This document shows positions 43,815-53,810 of a stretch of 64,000 nucleotides of DNA, piece by piece (the stretch's first letter is position 1; each line of letters opens with the position of its first letter). A model generated the notes under the pieces. It saw only the letters and a list, made by a program, of their open reading frames with translations, did not search any database and was not told the origin of the DNA. The translations under genes were made by a program, and so were the position numbers. This DNA comes from Caldilineales bacterium (GTDB lineage Bacteria > Chloroflexota > Anaerolineae > J102). The DNA lies in assembly GCA_024102915.1 (NCBI GenBank), contig JAGFJG010000097.1:1-64000 (forward strand). Direction: 5' to 3'.

Positions 43815-45725
43815 TTACGCCTCCAGCGTCGAAATATCCCCCACGTCCTGACCCAGGGCTTGAGCTTTCAATACCCGGCGCATGATCTTGCCCGACCGGG
43901 TCTTGGGCAGGCTGTTGACGAATTCGATCTTGGCGGGGACGGCGATTGGGCCGGTTTCGTGACGCACATGGTCCTTGAGTTGGTCGATCAGGCGTTCGTT
44001 GCCTTCGTAGCCGCTGCGCAGGATGCAATACGCCCAAATCACATTGCCGCGCAATTCATCGGGGATGCCAATAGCGGCGGCCTCGGCCACGGCCTCGTGG
44101 CTGACCAGAGCGCTCTCGATTTCGGCCGTGCCCAAACGATAGCCGCTGACCTTGATCACATCGTCGATGCGGCCAATCACCCAGAAATAGCCGTCATCGT
44201 CCTTGCGGGCGGAGTCGCCTGTGAGGTAATAGCCCTTCTCCTGGAAGCGCCTCCAGTATTGATCGATATAGCGATCCGGGTCGCCGTACACGGTACGGGC
44301 CATGCCCGGCCAGGGGTGTTTGACGATAAGATAGCCGTCCTCGTTGGCCGCGACCGGCTCGCCTTCCTCGTCCACGACATCGGCCTCGATACCGGGGAAA
44401 GGCCGGGTGGCCGAACCCGGTTTGAGGGGCACGGATGGCAGCGGCGTAATCATGAACCCGCCGGTTTCAGTCTGCCACCACGTGTCCATGATTGGGCATT
44501 TCTCTTTGCCGATGGCGCGATGATACCAGCGCCACGCTTCCGGGTTGATCGGTTCGCCCACGCTGCCCAATAATCGCAAGCTGCTGAGATCGTGGCGATT
44601 GGGCCAGGCGTCGCCGAAGCGCATCAACCCCCGGATCGCCGTCGGCGCGGTGTAGAGCACGGTAATGCCGTAATTCTCGATCATCTTCCACCAGCGATTG
44701 GGGTAGGGGTGCGTGGGCGCGCCTTCGTACATGAAACTGGTGGCGCCGAGGATCAACGGCGCGTAGACGATATAGCTGTGGCCGGTAATCCAGCCCGGAT
44801 CGGCGGCGCACCACCAGCGGTCTTCTTCTTTGAGATCGAAAACCCATTGCAGCGTAGTGCTCGTGTAAACCTGATAGCCGCCATGCGTGTGCAGCAACCC
44901 TTTGGGTTTGCCGGTCGTGCCCGACGTGTAGAGGATGAACAGCGGGTCTTCGGCGTCCATCACCTCGGTCTGGCAATTCGGTGAGGCGATGGGCAGCGTC
45001 ATCAATTCATCGTACCAGAAATCCCGCCCCGGCTCCATGTACACATCCTGGCCCGTGCGCCGCACCACAATCACGTGTTCCACCACGGGCGAACGATGGA
45101 TCGCTTCATCCGCCGTCTTTTTCAGCGCTACCGTCTTGCCGCGCAGCCACGCCCCATCCTGCGTGATCAGCACCCGGCTTTGCGCGTCCTCGATGCGGTC
45201 GGCCAGCGCCTGCTCGCTGAAACCGCCATACACCACCGAATGCACCGCCCCGATTTTAGCGCAGGCCAGCATGGCGATCGGCAGTTCGGGCACACGCCCC
45301 ATGTAGATCGTCACCCGATCGCCCTTTTTCACGCCCATGCTGCGCAGAACATTGGCGAATTTGCAGGTTTCCTGCCACAGCCGGTAATAGCTGAACGTGC
45401 GTTGGTCGCCTGGCTCGCCTTCCCAGATCAGGGCGAGTTTGTTCTTGCGCCAGGTTTTCACATGGCGGTCGAGGGAGTTGTGAGCGATGTTGGTTTTGGC
45501 CCCCACAAACCACTTGTAAAAGGGCGGGTTGGATTTGTCGAGCACCGTCTCCCAGGGTTCATACCAATCCAGCGTTTGCGCTCGTTCCGCCCAAAAAGCT
45601 GCGGGGTCCTGCACGGCCTTCTCATAAACCTCGTCATAATCCTTGATATACGCCTGCGCGACAACCTCGGCCGGTGGAAGATAAAGTTCGGATTCAGCGG
45701 CGAGGATATCTGATTCACGATCCAT
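43815..45725 (-). CDS. acsA: Acetyl-CoA synthetase
   Basis: AcsA makes acetyl-CoA from acetate, ATP and CoA. The 636-residue protein has the ATP loop [26 protein letters not shown] (acetate pocket Trp), [14 protein letters not shown] and the C-terminal TRSGKIMRR with the lysine that is often acetylated to control activity. AAGGAG sits before the ATG at 45725. It is a single leftward gene; acetate use fits a heterotrophic lifestyle. Confidence 0.95.
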   Translation of the reverse strand: MDRESDILAAESELYLPPAEVVAQAYIKDYDEVYEKAVQDPAAFWAERAQTLDWYEPWETVLDKSNPPFYKWFVGAKTNIAHNSLDRHVKTWRKNKLALIWEGEPGDQRTFSYYRLWQETCKFANVLRSMGVKKGDRVTIYMGRVPELPIAMLACAKIGAVHSVVYGGFSEQALADRIEDAQSRVLITQDGAWLRGKTVALKKTADEAIHRSPVVEHVIVVRRTGQDVYMEPGRDFWYDELMTLPIASPNCQTEVMDAEDPLFILYTSGTTGKPKGLLHTHGGYQVYTSTTLQWVFDLKEEDRWWCAADPGWITGHSYIVYAPLILGATSFMYEGAPTHPYPNRWWKMIENYGITVLYTAPTAIRGLMRFGDAWPNRHDLSSLRLLGSVGEPINPEAWRWYHRAIGKEKCPIMDTWWQTETGGFMITPLPSVPLKPGSATRPFPGIEADVVDEEGEPVAANEDGYLIVKHPWPGMARTVYGDPDRYIDQYWRRFQEKGYYLTGDSARKDDDGYFWVIGRIDDVIKVSGYRLGTAEIESALVSHEAVAEAAAIGIPDELRGNVIWAYCILRSGYEGNERLIDQLKDHVRHETGPIAVPAKIEFVNSLPKTRSGKIMRRVLKAQALGQDVGDISTLEA

Positions 45726-46101
45726 GACAATTGCTCCTTGTGCGGTGGAAACGATGGGAAAATATCTGAAAACCGGTCAGTTCACTTGTCGAAAAGGTAC
45801 ACAGGTAACTGTTCATCTTGTTTATCGATCTCACGCAAAGGCGCAGAGACGCCAAGATGGTCTTGAAAACTTTGCGTCTTAGCGGCTTGGCGTGAGCCGT
45901 CTTTGAGGCCAGATGAATTCATACGTACACAGATTGCACAGATGCTGAAATATTGACGCAGACCATCTGAGAAAACAGTGGCAATCTGTCTCAATCAGTT
46001 GCACTTGCGTACCTATTGGATGGGCGTCAGCGAAGTCTAGTTTATCATGCCCGCCGAAGCGCCCGCCAATGCTTCTTCGCTTTGGCGTGAATTTTCGTCG
46101 T
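45726..46101. other. Intergenic region with dispersed repeats
   Basis: This 376-base gap separates acsA from the dCMP deaminase gene on the same strand. It contains the inverted repeat at 45830-45896 and a second pair ACAGATTGC (45929-45937) and GCAATCTGT (45981-45989). No open reading frame with family features is present. Confidence 0.6.
45830..45896. repeat. Imperfect inverted repeat
   Basis: The element starts with CTCACGC, ends with its inverse complement GCGTGAG, and has inner arms related to CAAAGGCGCAGAGACG and CTTTGCGTCTTAGCGGC. Part of it (ACTTTGCGTCTTAGCG) recurs at 26778-26795 with one change. Confidence 0.55.
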
Positions 46102-46599
46102 TTAGGATTCGCCTGGGTCGCCGCGTTCCGGGCGGTGCGCGACCGATTCCAGCAATTCATCCGGCAGCGAAAAATGTTGCAGCCCGACGCCCGCTTCCGC
46201 CAGGAATTGCTGAGCCAGATTATCGGGATATTTGCCGGCATAGACCACGCGGCGAATGCCGGCATTGATGATCATCTTGGCGCAGATCAGGCAGGGCTGG
46301 TGGGTGACATAAATGCTGCTGCCATGCACCGAGACGCCATGATAGGCCGCCTGGATGATCGCATTCTGCTCGGCGTGCAGAGTGCGAACGCAATGCCCTT
46401 CCACCAGCAGATGCCCGGCGTCATCGCAGTGCGGCAGGCCGGAGGGCGAGCCATTGTACCCGGTCGTGAGAATGCGCCGGTCTTTGACGATGATCGCCCC
46501 CACGTGCGCCCGGTCGCAGGTCGAGCGTCGCGCCACTTGCAGGGCGATGCTCATGAAGTACTCATCCCAGCTGGGGCGTCGATTCATACCGCTCATCAA
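46102..46599 (-). CDS. dCMP deaminase family protein (ComEB-like)
   Basis: The 165-residue enzyme has the zinc motifs HAEQNAI (His and catalytic Glu) and PCLICAKMI (two Cys) and the family pattern [14 protein letters not shown]. dCMP deaminases supply dUMP for thymidylate; ComEB is the name of the same family in competence operons. It overlaps the stop of upp by 4 bases, so the two pyrimidine-salvage genes are one unit. Confidence 0.92.
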   Translation of the reverse strand: MMSGMNRRPSWDEYFMSIALQVARRSTCDRAHVGAIIVKDRRILTTGYNGSPSGLPHCDDAGHLLVEGHCVRTLHAEQNAIIQAAYHGVSVHGSSIYVTHQPCLICAKMIINAGIRRVVYAGKYPDNLAQQFLAEAGVGLQHFSLPDELLESVAHRPERGDPGES

Positions 46600-47249
46600 C
46601 CCGTGCCGAACTGCCGATCCCCGGCGTCGCCCAGACCGGGTACAATGAACCCGGCCGGTGGATCGCCCGGCTTCTGTGGTTCCGGCGTCAGGTGATCGTC
46701 CAGCGCCGCCAGATGTATATCGACGTCTGGGTGCGCATCGCTCAGGGTTTTCACACCTTCAGGCGCGCCAATAATGCCCAGATATTTGATCCGCCCTGCC
46801 CCCCAACGCTTGAGCACGTCCACCGTGGCCGTCGCCGAACCGCCCGTGGCCAGCATGGGGTCGAGGATCAGCACCACCTGCACGGTCGGCGAGATCGGCA
46901 GCTTGTTGTAATACTCCACCGGTTTCAGGGTGCGTTCGTCGCGATAAAGCCCGATGTGCCAGACCTCCGCCTGCGGCATCAACTCCCAAATGCCGTTCAC
47001 CATCCCCAGCCCAGCCCGCAGGATGGGTACCAGCCCGATGCGTTCCTTCAACTCATAGCCATTGGCGATGTCGAGCGGGGTCTGCACTTGCAGTGGTGAC
47101 AGGGCCAGGTCGGCAGTCGCTTCGAATGCGAGGAGGATGGTGATCTCGCGTACCAGATCACGGAACTTGCGAGATTCGGTGGTGGCGTTGCGCAGGAGCG
47201 TGACCTTGTGTTGGATGAGCGGATGGGTCGAGACAAAAACGCGCGGCAT
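46596..47249 (-). CDS. upp: Uracil phosphoribosyltransferase
   Basis: Upp salvages uracil to UMP with PRPP. ATG 47249 has GAGGAG seven bases upstream and the family begins here ([20 protein letters not shown]), giving 217 residues; a longer frame upstream lies in the promoter. The PRPP-binding loop is [18 protein letters not shown] and the uracil-site region at the C-terminus is [13 protein letters not shown]. It is followed by the deaminase gene with a 4-base overlap. Confidence 0.96.
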   Translation of the reverse strand: MPRVFVSTHPLIQHKVTLLRNATTESRKFRDLVREITILLAFEATADLALSPLQVQTPLDIANGYELKERIGLVPILRAGLGMVNGIWELMPQAEVWHIGLYRDERTLKPVEYYNKLPISPTVQVVLILDPMLATGGSATATVDVLKRWGAGRIKYLGIIGAPEGVKTLSDAHPDVDIHLAALDDHLTPEPQKPGDPPAGFIVPGLGDAGDRQFGTG

Positions 47250-47309
47250 AGCGGCTCCTCGGAAGTTGTAGAGGCGATTGGACGTTTCGCCGGTGGCTGG
47301 TGTCGCCCG

Positions 47310-47339
47310 ATTGTAAACCTTCGCCAATTAACCCGTCAA
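47310..47339 (-). promoter_or_regulatory. Promoter of upp
   Basis: On the minus strand TTGACG (47334-47339) and TACAAT (47310-47315) are 18 bases apart. A leader of about 55 bases precedes the upp start. Confidence 0.65.
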
Positions 47340-47463
47340 TGTCAAAACCGCTATCAGATGTGCGTCAAAGACGCACCGAGGCATGAATTGCCCGCGCTTC
47401 TAGACTGCGCCCCATGAATTGGGGCTGTTGCGTTTATCGATTCGCCCTTGCACCCCTGATATG

Positions 47464-47496
47464 AAAAGCGGCGAGTCTATGTTCTTAACTCGCCGC
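47464..47496 (-). terminator. Terminator after the DksA-like gene
   Basis: On the minus strand GCGGCGAGT and ACTCGCCGC (47468-47496) pair over 9 bases, followed by TTTT. It lies 23 bases after the dksA-like stop and before the upp promoter. Confidence 0.7.
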
Positions 47497-47518
47497 GGTT
47501 CATTCGCTTGAATGCGGG

Positions 47519-47926
47519 TTAATCTTCTTCTGGCTCACCCTCAAGTTCCAGCCCCCAACGCGGGCGCTGGACGACCATACCGCGCTTGAGCAGTTTTTCC
47601 ACCTCGGCCTGGCAGGTGACGCACAGAGTCGCCTCCGGTTTCACTTCCAGGCGTTCCGGCGGGATTGGGTTGCCGCAGCGCTCGCACATGCCGTAGGTGC
47701 CACGATCGATTGATCGCAAAGCATCTTCGATGGAGGCGATGCGCGCTTCCATCGCAGCCAGAAGCACGACGTTCTTCTCGCGTTCAACAACGTCCGGATC
47801 CCCTTCCTCAACATCCACATCCACTTCGCCCCGCAATGCTTCACGAAGGATTTCGATGTCCTCCTGTAGATCGTTCCGTTGTTGCGTCAATTGCTCACGT
47901 TCAATTTCTGTGCGGGTCGTATTCAT
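47519..47926 (-). CDS. DksA/TraR-type zinc-finger protein
   Basis: The 135-residue protein has a coiled-coil N-terminal half (TQQRNDLQEDIEIL and LLAAMEARIASIED) and the C4 zinc finger CERCGNPIPPERLEVKPEATLC followed by VTCQ. The family binds in the RNA polymerase secondary channel; DksA itself acts with ppGpp on rRNA promoters. Whether this copy has that role cannot be told from sequence. It is divergent from ruvB with a promoter for each strand. Confidence 0.88.
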   Translation of the reverse strand: MNTTRTEIEREQLTQQRNDLQEDIEILREALRGEVDVDVEEGDPDVVEREKNVVLLAAMEARIASIEDALRSIDRGTYGMCERCGNPIPPERLEVKPEATLCVTCQAEVEKLLKRGMVVQRPRWGLELEGEPEED

Positions 47927-47968
47927 ATCATTGCTCCAAATTCAGTCATCCAAAAAATGCGAGGCATT

Positions 47969-47997
47969 CTTTTACCATGATTGTTGACCGGCGTCAA
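47969..47997 (-). promoter_or_regulatory. Promoter candidate of the DksA-like gene
   Basis: TTGACG and TAAAAG on the minus strand (47992-47997 and 47969-47974) are 17 bases apart. The -10 is weak (4 of 6). Confidence 0.45.
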
Positions 47998-48024
47998 TTT
48001 TTGCATATCGCCTGCGAAACCAGC

Positions 48025-48053
48025 TTGGGCTGGCACAAATGTTCGGCTATAAT
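48025..48053 (+). promoter_or_regulatory. Promoter candidate of ruvB
   Basis: TTGGGC (48025-48030) and a perfect TATAAT (48048-48053) are 17 bases apart. The -35 is weak. Transcription would start about 32 bases before the ruvB ATG. Confidence 0.55.
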
Positions 48054-48091
48054 GACCGCACCCTTCCTGCCGCCGACGCAGCAATCTAGCC

Positions 48092-49120
48092 ATGAACGAC
48101 ACGCCACTTTCACCGCAGGCTCAGCCTGGCGATAATCTGGATGCGGCTTTGCGCATCAAACGTCTCGACGAGTTGCATGGACAGGACTACGTGCGCAACA
48201 ATCTCGACATCCTGATCTCGGCGGCGCGGCAGCGAGGGGACAGTCTGGATCATGTGTTGTTATATGGGCCGCCTGGGTTGGGGAAAACCACCGTGGCGCA
48301 CGTGGTGGCGAATGAGATGGACGTGAATCTCAAGATAACGGCGGGGCCGGCGATTGAGCGCACCGGTGATCTGGCGGCGATTCTCACCAATCTGCGCAAG
48401 GGTGACATCCTCTTTATCGATGAGATTCACCGACTTGGACGCGCCGTGGAGGAGATTCTTTACCCGGCAATGGAAGATTTCGCCCTCGACATCGTCATAG
48501 GCAAAGGTCCCAGCGCCCGAAACATCCGCCTCAAACTCCCCCGTTTTACCGTCATTGGCGCCACCACCCGGCTGGCATTGCTCACGTCCCCTTTGCGCGC
48601 ACGCTTCGGCGCGGTGCTGCGCTTCGATTTCTACGAAGTCAGCGCCATCGAAGGCATCATTCGCCGCGCAGCCGAGCTGACCAACACGCCCGCCACTGAA
48701 GAAGGCATCTCCGAGATCGCTCACCGCGCCCGCGGCACGCCGCGCGTGGCCTTGCGGCTTTTCCGGCGTGTGCGCGATTTTGCTGAAGTGCGTGCGGACG
48801 GCCAGATCACCGCTCAGGTTGCCGACGACGCCCTGGATTTGCTCGAAATCGACAACCTGGGTTTGGATGGACTCGACCGCATCGTCCTGGAATCGATCAT
48901 CCTCAAATTCGGCGGCGGGCCGGTTGGCCTCGAAACCATCGCCGCGTCCGTAAGTGAAGAATCTGACACGATCATGGATGTGGTCGAGCCATATCTCTTG
49001 CAACTTGGATTTCTGGACCGCACGCCGCGCGGGCGCATGGCCACACCGCGCGCCTACGAGCACATGGGCTTTGCTTACCAGGCTCCGGCATCGGAGCAGC
49101 CCACACTCTTCGAAGGCTAA
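48092..49120 (+). CDS. ruvB: Holliday junction branch-migration helicase RuvB
   Basis: RuvB is the AAA+ motor that drives Holliday junction migration with RuvA. The 342-residue protein has Walker [10 protein letters not shown], Walker [10 protein letters not shown], the arginine-finger segment [18 protein letters not shown] and a C-terminal winged helix ([21 protein letters not shown]). ruvA and ruvC are not adjacent. Downstream genes follow on the same strand with short gaps. Confidence 0.97.
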   Translation: MNDTPLSPQAQPGDNLDAALRIKRLDELHGQDYVRNNLDILISAARQRGDSLDHVLLYGPPGLGKTTVAHVVANEMDVNLKITAGPAIERTGDLAAILTNLRKGDILFIDEIHRLGRAVEEILYPAMEDFALDIVIGKGPSARNIRLKLPRFTVIGATTRLALLTSPLRARFGAVLRFDFYEVSAIEGIIRRAAELTNTPATEEGISEIAHRARGTPRVALRLFRRVRDFAEVRADGQITAQVADDALDLLEIDNLGLDGLDRIVLESIILKFGGGPVGLETIAASVSEESDTIMDVVEPYLLQLGFLDRTPRGRMATPRAYEHMGFAYQAPASEQPTLFEG

Positions 49121-49151
49121 TTCGCCTGGAAAAGGCGTCATCAAATCGACA

Positions 49152-49886
49152 ATGACAAATCAGACTTCATCATCTCGCCCACGCATCGGCTTTACTTCAC
49201 GCGAAGAGAATATCGATTATTTTCTCAAATGGCAACGCGACTACTGGTTTGCCATCCAATCGGCCGGGGGCGAACCGGTGCGTTTGGTCCCGGAAGAAGT
49301 GCAGGATTTCGAATCGACCCTGGATGGGCTGGATGGTTTGTTGCTCACGGGCGGCGGGGATGTGCATCCCGCTTATTATGATCAGGACATCGATGGTGCC
49401 GACCCGGCCAGTATCTTTCCGGAGCGTGATCGCCTGGAGATCGGTTTGGTACGCGCAGCCGCGGCCAGACACATGCCGATCTTCGGCATCTGCCGCGGCT
49501 TTCAGGTATTGAACGTCGCATTGGGCGGCAGCCTGATCCAACATACCGAGGGTCATTCCGGCAAGACCAACAGCTTCGAAGGCCCCAGACCCCACGAAGT
49601 GAGCATCCGACCGGGCAGTCTGCTCGACCGCACATTGGCCTGCGGCCCCAGCGTTCTGGCTAACTCCTATCATCATCAGGCAGTGCGCCCGGCGAATCTG
49701 GCGGCGGGGCTTGCGGCCAGCGGTTGGGCCGAGGATGGCGTGATCGAAGCGCTGGAAAGCCCGAATGGCGGCTGGATTCTGGGCGTGCAGTGGCATCCCG
49801 AACGACTCTATGAGTTGGGAACCGAACATCGGCGGCTGTTTGATGGCTTCGTCGCCGCCTCTCGGAACGGCAAATCCCCCGATTAA
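49152..49886 (+). CDS. Class I glutamine amidotransferase (PuuD-like)
   Basis: ATG 49152 gives 244 residues and fits the family start; a longer frame runs back into ruvB. Visible motifs are LTGGGDVHPAYY, the nucleophile elbow GICRGFQVLN and the His-Glu pair in GVQWHPERL. PuuD-type enzymes hydrolyse gamma-glutamyl-GABA in polyamine breakdown; no other putrescine genes are near, so the substrate is not certain. It starts 31 bases after ruvB and ends 9 bases before queA. Confidence 0.85.
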   Translation: MTNQTSSSRPRIGFTSREENIDYFLKWQRDYWFAIQSAGGEPVRLVPEEVQDFESTLDGLDGLLLTGGGDVHPAYYDQDIDGADPASIFPERDRLEIGLVRAAAARHMPIFGICRGFQVLNVALGGSLIQHTEGHSGKTNSFEGPRPHEVSIRPGSLLDRTLACGPSVLANSYHHQAVRPANLAAGLAASGWAEDGVIEALESPNGGWILGVQWHPERLYELGTEHRRLFDGFVAASRNGKSPD

Positions 49887-49895
49887 GCGTCTTTT

Positions 49896-50996
49896 ATGAG
49901 TACGATTTCATTGGCTCCGGCGCTGAGCACTGCTGATTTCGATTACAATCTGCCGCCGGAGATGATCGCCCAGACGCCGGTGGAGCCGCGAGACCACGCC
50001 CGGCTGCTGGTTCTAGACCGCGCAACGGGCCAGATCGAACACCGTCATATCTACGATCTGCCCGATTATCTGGGCGCGAGCGACCTGCTCGTCCTCAACG
50101 ACACCAGGGTGATACCGGCCCGGCTGCTAGGGACGAAGGAAACGGGGGGGCAGGTCGAAGTGTTTTTGTTGCGGGCCTTGGAGAATGGCGAATGGCAGGC
50201 CCTGGTGGGCGGCAAGAATCTCACAGAGGGCAAACGCATCCGCTTCGAGACCAGTGATGCTGAATCTGTATGGGCGACCATCCTGAGCGCGGGAGAGGGG
50301 CCGCTGCGCCGGATCATGTTCGCGCCGCCCATCGACGACCTGCTCGACGAACTCGGCCAGACGCCGCTGCCGCCCTATATCCACACGCCTTTGGCTGACC
50401 CCGAACGCTATCAAACCATCTACAGCCGTCGTGAAGGCTCGGTGGCGGCGCCCACGGCTGGCCTGCACTTCACGCCCGAACTGCTGCTCACTTTGCGCGA
50501 TAAGGGCGTGCGATTTGCCTATGTCACGCTGCACGTGGGCCAGGATACCTTCCGCCCGGTGAGCATTCTAGACCCGACACAACACGATATCCACAGTGAA
50601 TGGCTGGAATTCAGCACCGAGACCGCCCGATTGGTCAATGAGACTCGGCTGGGCGGGGGCAGGATCGTCGCCGTCGGCACCACCAGCGTACGGGCGCTGG
50701 AAACTGCCGCTAAGATCGCCCTCGGCCTCAACCCCGCCGATCCCGCTCCGCCCGAGCTGATGTGCGGATGGAAAACCACCGCCGCCTTCACCGGCGACAC
50801 CGATCTCTTCATCCTGCCCGGCCACCAGTTTCGGGCCGTGGATGTGATGCTGACCAATTTTCATCTGCCGCGCTCGACCTTGTTGATGCTCGTATCCGCC
50901 TTTGCCGGTCGCGACCGCATCACGCAAGCTTACGACGAGGCAATCGAAAGCGGCTATCGTTTCTATTCCTTTGGCGATGCCATGCTCATCCTTTGA
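49896..50996 (+). CDS. queA: tRNA preQ1(34) S-adenosylmethionine ribosyltransferase-isomerase
   Basis: QueA adds the epoxycyclopentane ring in queuosine synthesis at tRNA position 34. The 366-residue protein shows the family segments FDYNLPPEMIAQTPVEPRDH, NDTRVIPARLLGTKETGG, REGSVAAPTAGLHFTPELL and LPRSTLLMLVSAFAG. It is the third gene of a likely ruvB-led transcription unit; no other queuosine gene is in the window. Confidence 0.97.
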   Translation: MSTISLAPALSTADFDYNLPPEMIAQTPVEPRDHARLLVLDRATGQIEHRHIYDLPDYLGASDLLVLNDTRVIPARLLGTKETGGQVEVFLLRALENGEWQALVGGKNLTEGKRIRFETSDAESVWATILSAGEGPLRRIMFAPPIDDLLDELGQTPLPPYIHTPLADPERYQTIYSRREGSVAAPTAGLHFTPELLLTLRDKGVRFAYVTLHVGQDTFRPVSILDPTQHDIHSEWLEFSTETARLVNETRLGGGRIVAVGTTSVRALETAAKIALGLNPADPAPPELMCGWKTTAAFTGDTDLFILPGHQFRAVDVMLTNFHLPRSTLLMLVSAFAGRDRITQAYDEAIESGYRFYSFGDAMLIL

Positions 50997-51040
50997 GCAT
51001 CATCCACCTTCAATCAAACCCACTCAGCCCGGCAATGATT

Positions 51041-51082
51041 TCTCCCCTTCCCAGGACGGGAGAAGGGGCCGGGGGATGAGGG
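51041..51082. repeat. REP-like palindromic repeat, copy 1
   Basis: The 42-base element is nearly identical (one substitution, one deletion) to the reverse complement of 59281-59323. Its core is an imperfect palindrome of CCCCTTC and GAAGGGG around a short GC-rich loop, with the tail CCGGGGGATGAGGG. It lies between queA and the glycosyltransferase gene. Confidence 0.75.
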
Positions 51083-51121
51083 CGACCATAGCCACAGACT
51101 TACCAAATCTCCACGCAATCC

Positions 51122-52084
51122 ATGAACAATAGCGCAAACCCCACGATTTCCATTGTGGCGCCCGTTTATAACGAAGAAGCGATCCTGCACGAGCTCTATC
51201 GCCGTATCGTCGCCACGATGGACGAACAGAGCGACACCTGGGAATTGGTTCTGATCAATGACGGCAGCCGGGATCGCTCATACGAAGTGATGCAGGAATT
51301 GCACGCCCAGGACGATCGTGTGCGCATTGTCAATTTCTCTCGCAATTTCGGTCATCAAATAGCGATCACAGCCGGGGCCGATTATGCCTCCGGCGACGCC
51401 ATTATCATCATCGATGCCGATTTGCAGGACCCGCCCAGCCTTATCCTCGATATGGTAGCTAAGTGGCGAGAAGGCTATGATGTGGTATACGCAATCCGAA
51501 AAGAGCGAAAAGGCGAAAGCAAATTCAAGTTGTACACAGCCAGCGCTTTTTATCGAGTGATAAACCGAATTACCGGATTCGCCATTCCGGTCGATACGGG
51601 CGATTTTCGGCTGGTGGATCGCAAAGCGATGGATGCGCTACGCAAATTGCGGGAACACCATCGCTTCATGCGCGGGCTGAGCGTGTGGGTCGGGTTTCGT
51701 CAGACCGGCGTCGAGTATGTGCGCGAGGAGCGCTATGCCGGCGAAACCAAGTATCCGATCAGCAAGATGCTGCGGCTGGCGCTGGATGGCATCACCTCTT
51801 TCTCCTATTTCCCCTTACAGATCGCTACCTACATGGGGTTTGTCATCGCCGCCATCAGCGTCATCGGGATTTTAGTGACGATTGCCCTGCGTCTTTCTGG
51901 CAGCCAGGCGTTCATCGGCCAAGCATCCACGCTGGTCATGGTGCTATTTCTGGGCGGAATCCAGCTTATTTCCCTGGGCATCATCGGCGAATATCTGGGT
52001 CGCATCTACGAGGAAGTGAAGCAACGCCCGCTCTACATCGTGGATGAGGCGACCGGTTTCGCGGAGAAACCCGACAGACGTTAG
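51122..52084 (+). CDS. Glycosyltransferase family 2 membrane protein
   Basis: The 320-residue protein has an N-terminal GT-A domain ([20 protein letters not shown] and the metal-binding [11 protein letters not shown]) and two C-terminal membrane segments (about residues 230-255 and 265-290). It resembles the dolichol/undecaprenyl-phosphate mannose, glucose or aminoarabinose transferases (DPM1/ArnC/GtrB group), which charge a polyprenyl-phosphate with a sugar at the membrane. The sugar is unknown. Its stop overlaps the converging DinB gene by 4 bases. Confidence 0.88.
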   Translation: MNNSANPTISIVAPVYNEEAILHELYRRIVATMDEQSDTWELVLINDGSRDRSYEVMQELHAQDDRVRIVNFSRNFGHQIAITAGADYASGDAIIIIDADLQDPPSLILDMVAKWREGYDVVYAIRKERKGESKFKLYTASAFYRVINRITGFAIPVDTGDFRLVDRKAMDALRKLREHHRFMRGLSVWVGFRQTGVEYVREERYAGETKYPISKMLRLALDGITSFSYFPLQIATYMGFVIAAISVIGILVTIALRLSGSQAFIGQASTLVMVLFLGGIQLISLGIIGEYLGRIYEEVKQRPLYIVDEATGFAEKPDRR

Positions 52085-52668
52085 CTGGGCTGTCGCGCGG
52101 CTTTGGCCTGGCGCACGATTTCGGCGATCTGCTCAAGATGGCTGTCATCGTGGAATAAGCCGGCCGCCACGCGTTCCACACAGTTTTGCGGGCTTCTATA
52201 AGGCGTGAAGGTGATCTCGTAATGGGGCTCATCCGGCCAGGCGTTCAGGTATGCCAGGCGGATGCGGCGGCTTTCTTCCAGGCGGTGGCGCACGTCGGAT
52301 GCGGTGCGCATTAGCTGCCAGGGCTTTTCATAGCGATTCCGTCCCAGCACCTCGACACCGCGGGCGAGGGTAGCCGCCTGGGCGCAGGTTTCCTCGCCCG
52401 AAGCGGTGGTATGTGCAATCACATGACCCAGCGTCCAGGCCAATGATAAGTTCGTTTCATCCTCCGCATAGGGGTCTTCAGCATCGGGGTCGTCGGGCAC
52501 ATATATGACATCCGCATCGATGATGTCATGCGTCAGGGACAGCATGGTATCAATCATGGCGTTGGTTGCGTCGATCAGGCCGTAGCGGTCAAGCCCAGCT
52601 ACGAGATCGGTCAGCTTCATTTCGCGTCGCCGTACGGGGCCAAAGTCGATCATGATTTCAATCTCCAT
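52081..52668 (-). CDS. DinB-like metal-binding four-helix protein
   Basis: The 195-residue protein has the DinB/YfiT pattern with a metal-binding triad of histidines: [14 protein letters not shown] and, near the C-terminus, HDDSHLEQI. The family includes thiol transferases and enzymes of unknown role. It is a lone leftward gene. Confidence 0.75.
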   Translation of the reverse strand: MEIEIMIDFGPVRRREMKLTDLVAGLDRYGLIDATNAMIDTMLSLTHDIIDADVIYVPDDPDAEDPYAEDETNLSLAWTLGHVIAHTTASGEETCAQAATLARGVEVLGRNRYEKPWQLMRTASDVRHRLEESRRIRLAYLNAWPDEPHYEITFTPYRSPQNCVERVAAGLFHDDSHLEQIAEIVRQAKAARQPS

Positions 52669-53075
52669 AGGATGGCTGCAATGAGGTGACTGTCACCTGG
52701 CAATATTCTAATTGGATGTTATTGCACAGCGGAAGATTACATGCGCAGACTATTGTCAACTGCAATGGATGCTGGTATACTTTTCTCATCACACAACTTC
52801 GCACAGCCGCTCGTCTAGATCTGACAGTGGGGCCGCACTGGGATCGAAGAGAAACTACGACGCGCCAGGCTGCGCGATATGATAACGCACCCCAACGACG
52901 AGGATGACCAGAAAGCTCACACTGAAAACGACGCCCCAACTTTCTGCAAGATAATGTGGATCACGGCGCTGCGATTTCATGCTGCCATCGGAGCGAATGG
53001 ACTGATGTCGCAGTTGCGTGATTTCTCAACATACGTTCGCTCATAACCCATAAAATCTCCAACGAGGAATTTGAA
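52669..53075. other. Intergenic region holding one possible small gene
   Basis: This 407-base gap separates divergent genes. Apart from the small reading frame at 52855-52980 on the minus strand I see only unremarkable sequence. No clear promoter or hairpin stands out. Confidence 0.5.
52855..52980 (-). CDS. Possible small single-pass membrane protein (41 residues)
   Basis: From ATG 52980 to TAG 52855 the minus strand encodes a polar N-terminus (MKSQRRDPHYLAESWG) followed by a hydrophobic stretch VVFSVSFLVILVVGV and a short polar tail. That organisation is typical of real small membrane proteins and unlike the usual noise. Against it, no ribosome-binding site is visible and I know of no matching family. 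Confidence 0.4.
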   Translation of the reverse strand: MKSQRRDPHYLAESWGVVFSVSFLVILVVGVRYHIAQPGAS

Positions 53076-53750
53076 ATGCTTGTACGTGACGCGATGACCT
53101 CCGATCCGGTAATAGTTCTCGAAACCACGACGCTTCCGGAGATCACCCGCCTTTTTGAAGAAAAACACATTCGCCGCGTGCCCGTCGTGAACGCAAGCGG
53201 CCGACTCGTCGGCATCGTCTCCGACCACGATCTCATGTCAACGATGCCTTCGCCAGCGACAACCCTCAGCCGTTGGGAAATGAATACGCTGCTGGAAAAG
53301 TTGCCAGCCAGGGACTTCATGACCAGCCCCGTGTTTGTCGTTTCACCCAGTTGTCCGATTGAAGAGACCGCCCGTTTTCTGTTGGAAAAGAAAATCGGGG
53401 CGTTGCCGGTACTGGATGGCGATAAACTGGTCGGGATTGTGACGGAAAGCGATATTTTCCAAATGTTCGTCGCTATGCTCAGCGGCGGGGAAAAGCCTGG
53501 TCTGCGGTTTGTTCTGCGGGTCGAGGAAGGTCGGGGCGTTTTGGCTACGCTTGGTTCGATCATCAACGACAATGGCGGCTCCATCATCAGCATCGCCACC
53601 CTGGACGAGGGCGATGGCGTCCACAAAAAACTGATGGTGAAAGAGGAAGGCGCAAACGCTCAGGCGGTGCGCGCTGCCCTGGAAGCCGCTGATTTCGAGA
53701 TTCTGGAGGTGCGTGAACGGCGGCAATGTGCGATCGTAGCCATCAGCTGA
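53076..53750 (+). CDS. CBS-domain pair with C-terminal ACT domain (AcuB-like)
   Basis: Residues 1-65 and 80-135 are two CBS motifs (LVRDAMTSDPVIVLETTTL, then ARDFMTSPVFVVSPS and GDKLVGIVTESDIF), which bind adenine nucleotides. Residues about 145-224 resemble an ACT ligand-binding domain (LRFVLRVEEGRGVLATLGSI). The layout is that of AcuB-type regulators of acetate/acetoin metabolism in Bacillus, whose mechanism is not settled. A ribosome-binding site (CGAGGAA) is present, and a terminator follows. Confidence 0.87.
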   Translation: MLVRDAMTSDPVIVLETTTLPEITRLFEEKHIRRVPVVNASGRLVGIVSDHDLMSTMPSPATTLSRWEMNTLLEKLPARDFMTSPVFVVSPSCPIEETARFLLEKKIGALPVLDGDKLVGIVTESDIFQMFVAMLSGGEKPGLRFVLRVEEGRGVLATLGSIINDNGGSIISIATLDEGDGVHKKLMVKEEGANAQAVRAALEAADFEILEVRERRQCAIVAIS

Positions 53751-53773
53751 TCGCACACGGTATCAGCCTTTTC

Positions 53774-53810
53774 AGACCCGCGTGGGCCGTCCGCGCGGGT
53801 CTTGTTGTTT
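53774..53810 (+). terminator. Terminator of the CBS-ACT gene
   Basis: AGACCCGCG (53774-53782) pairs with CGCGGGTCT (53794-53802) and is followed by TGTTGTTT. The tail merges into the first unit of the 133-base repeat. Confidence 0.75.
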
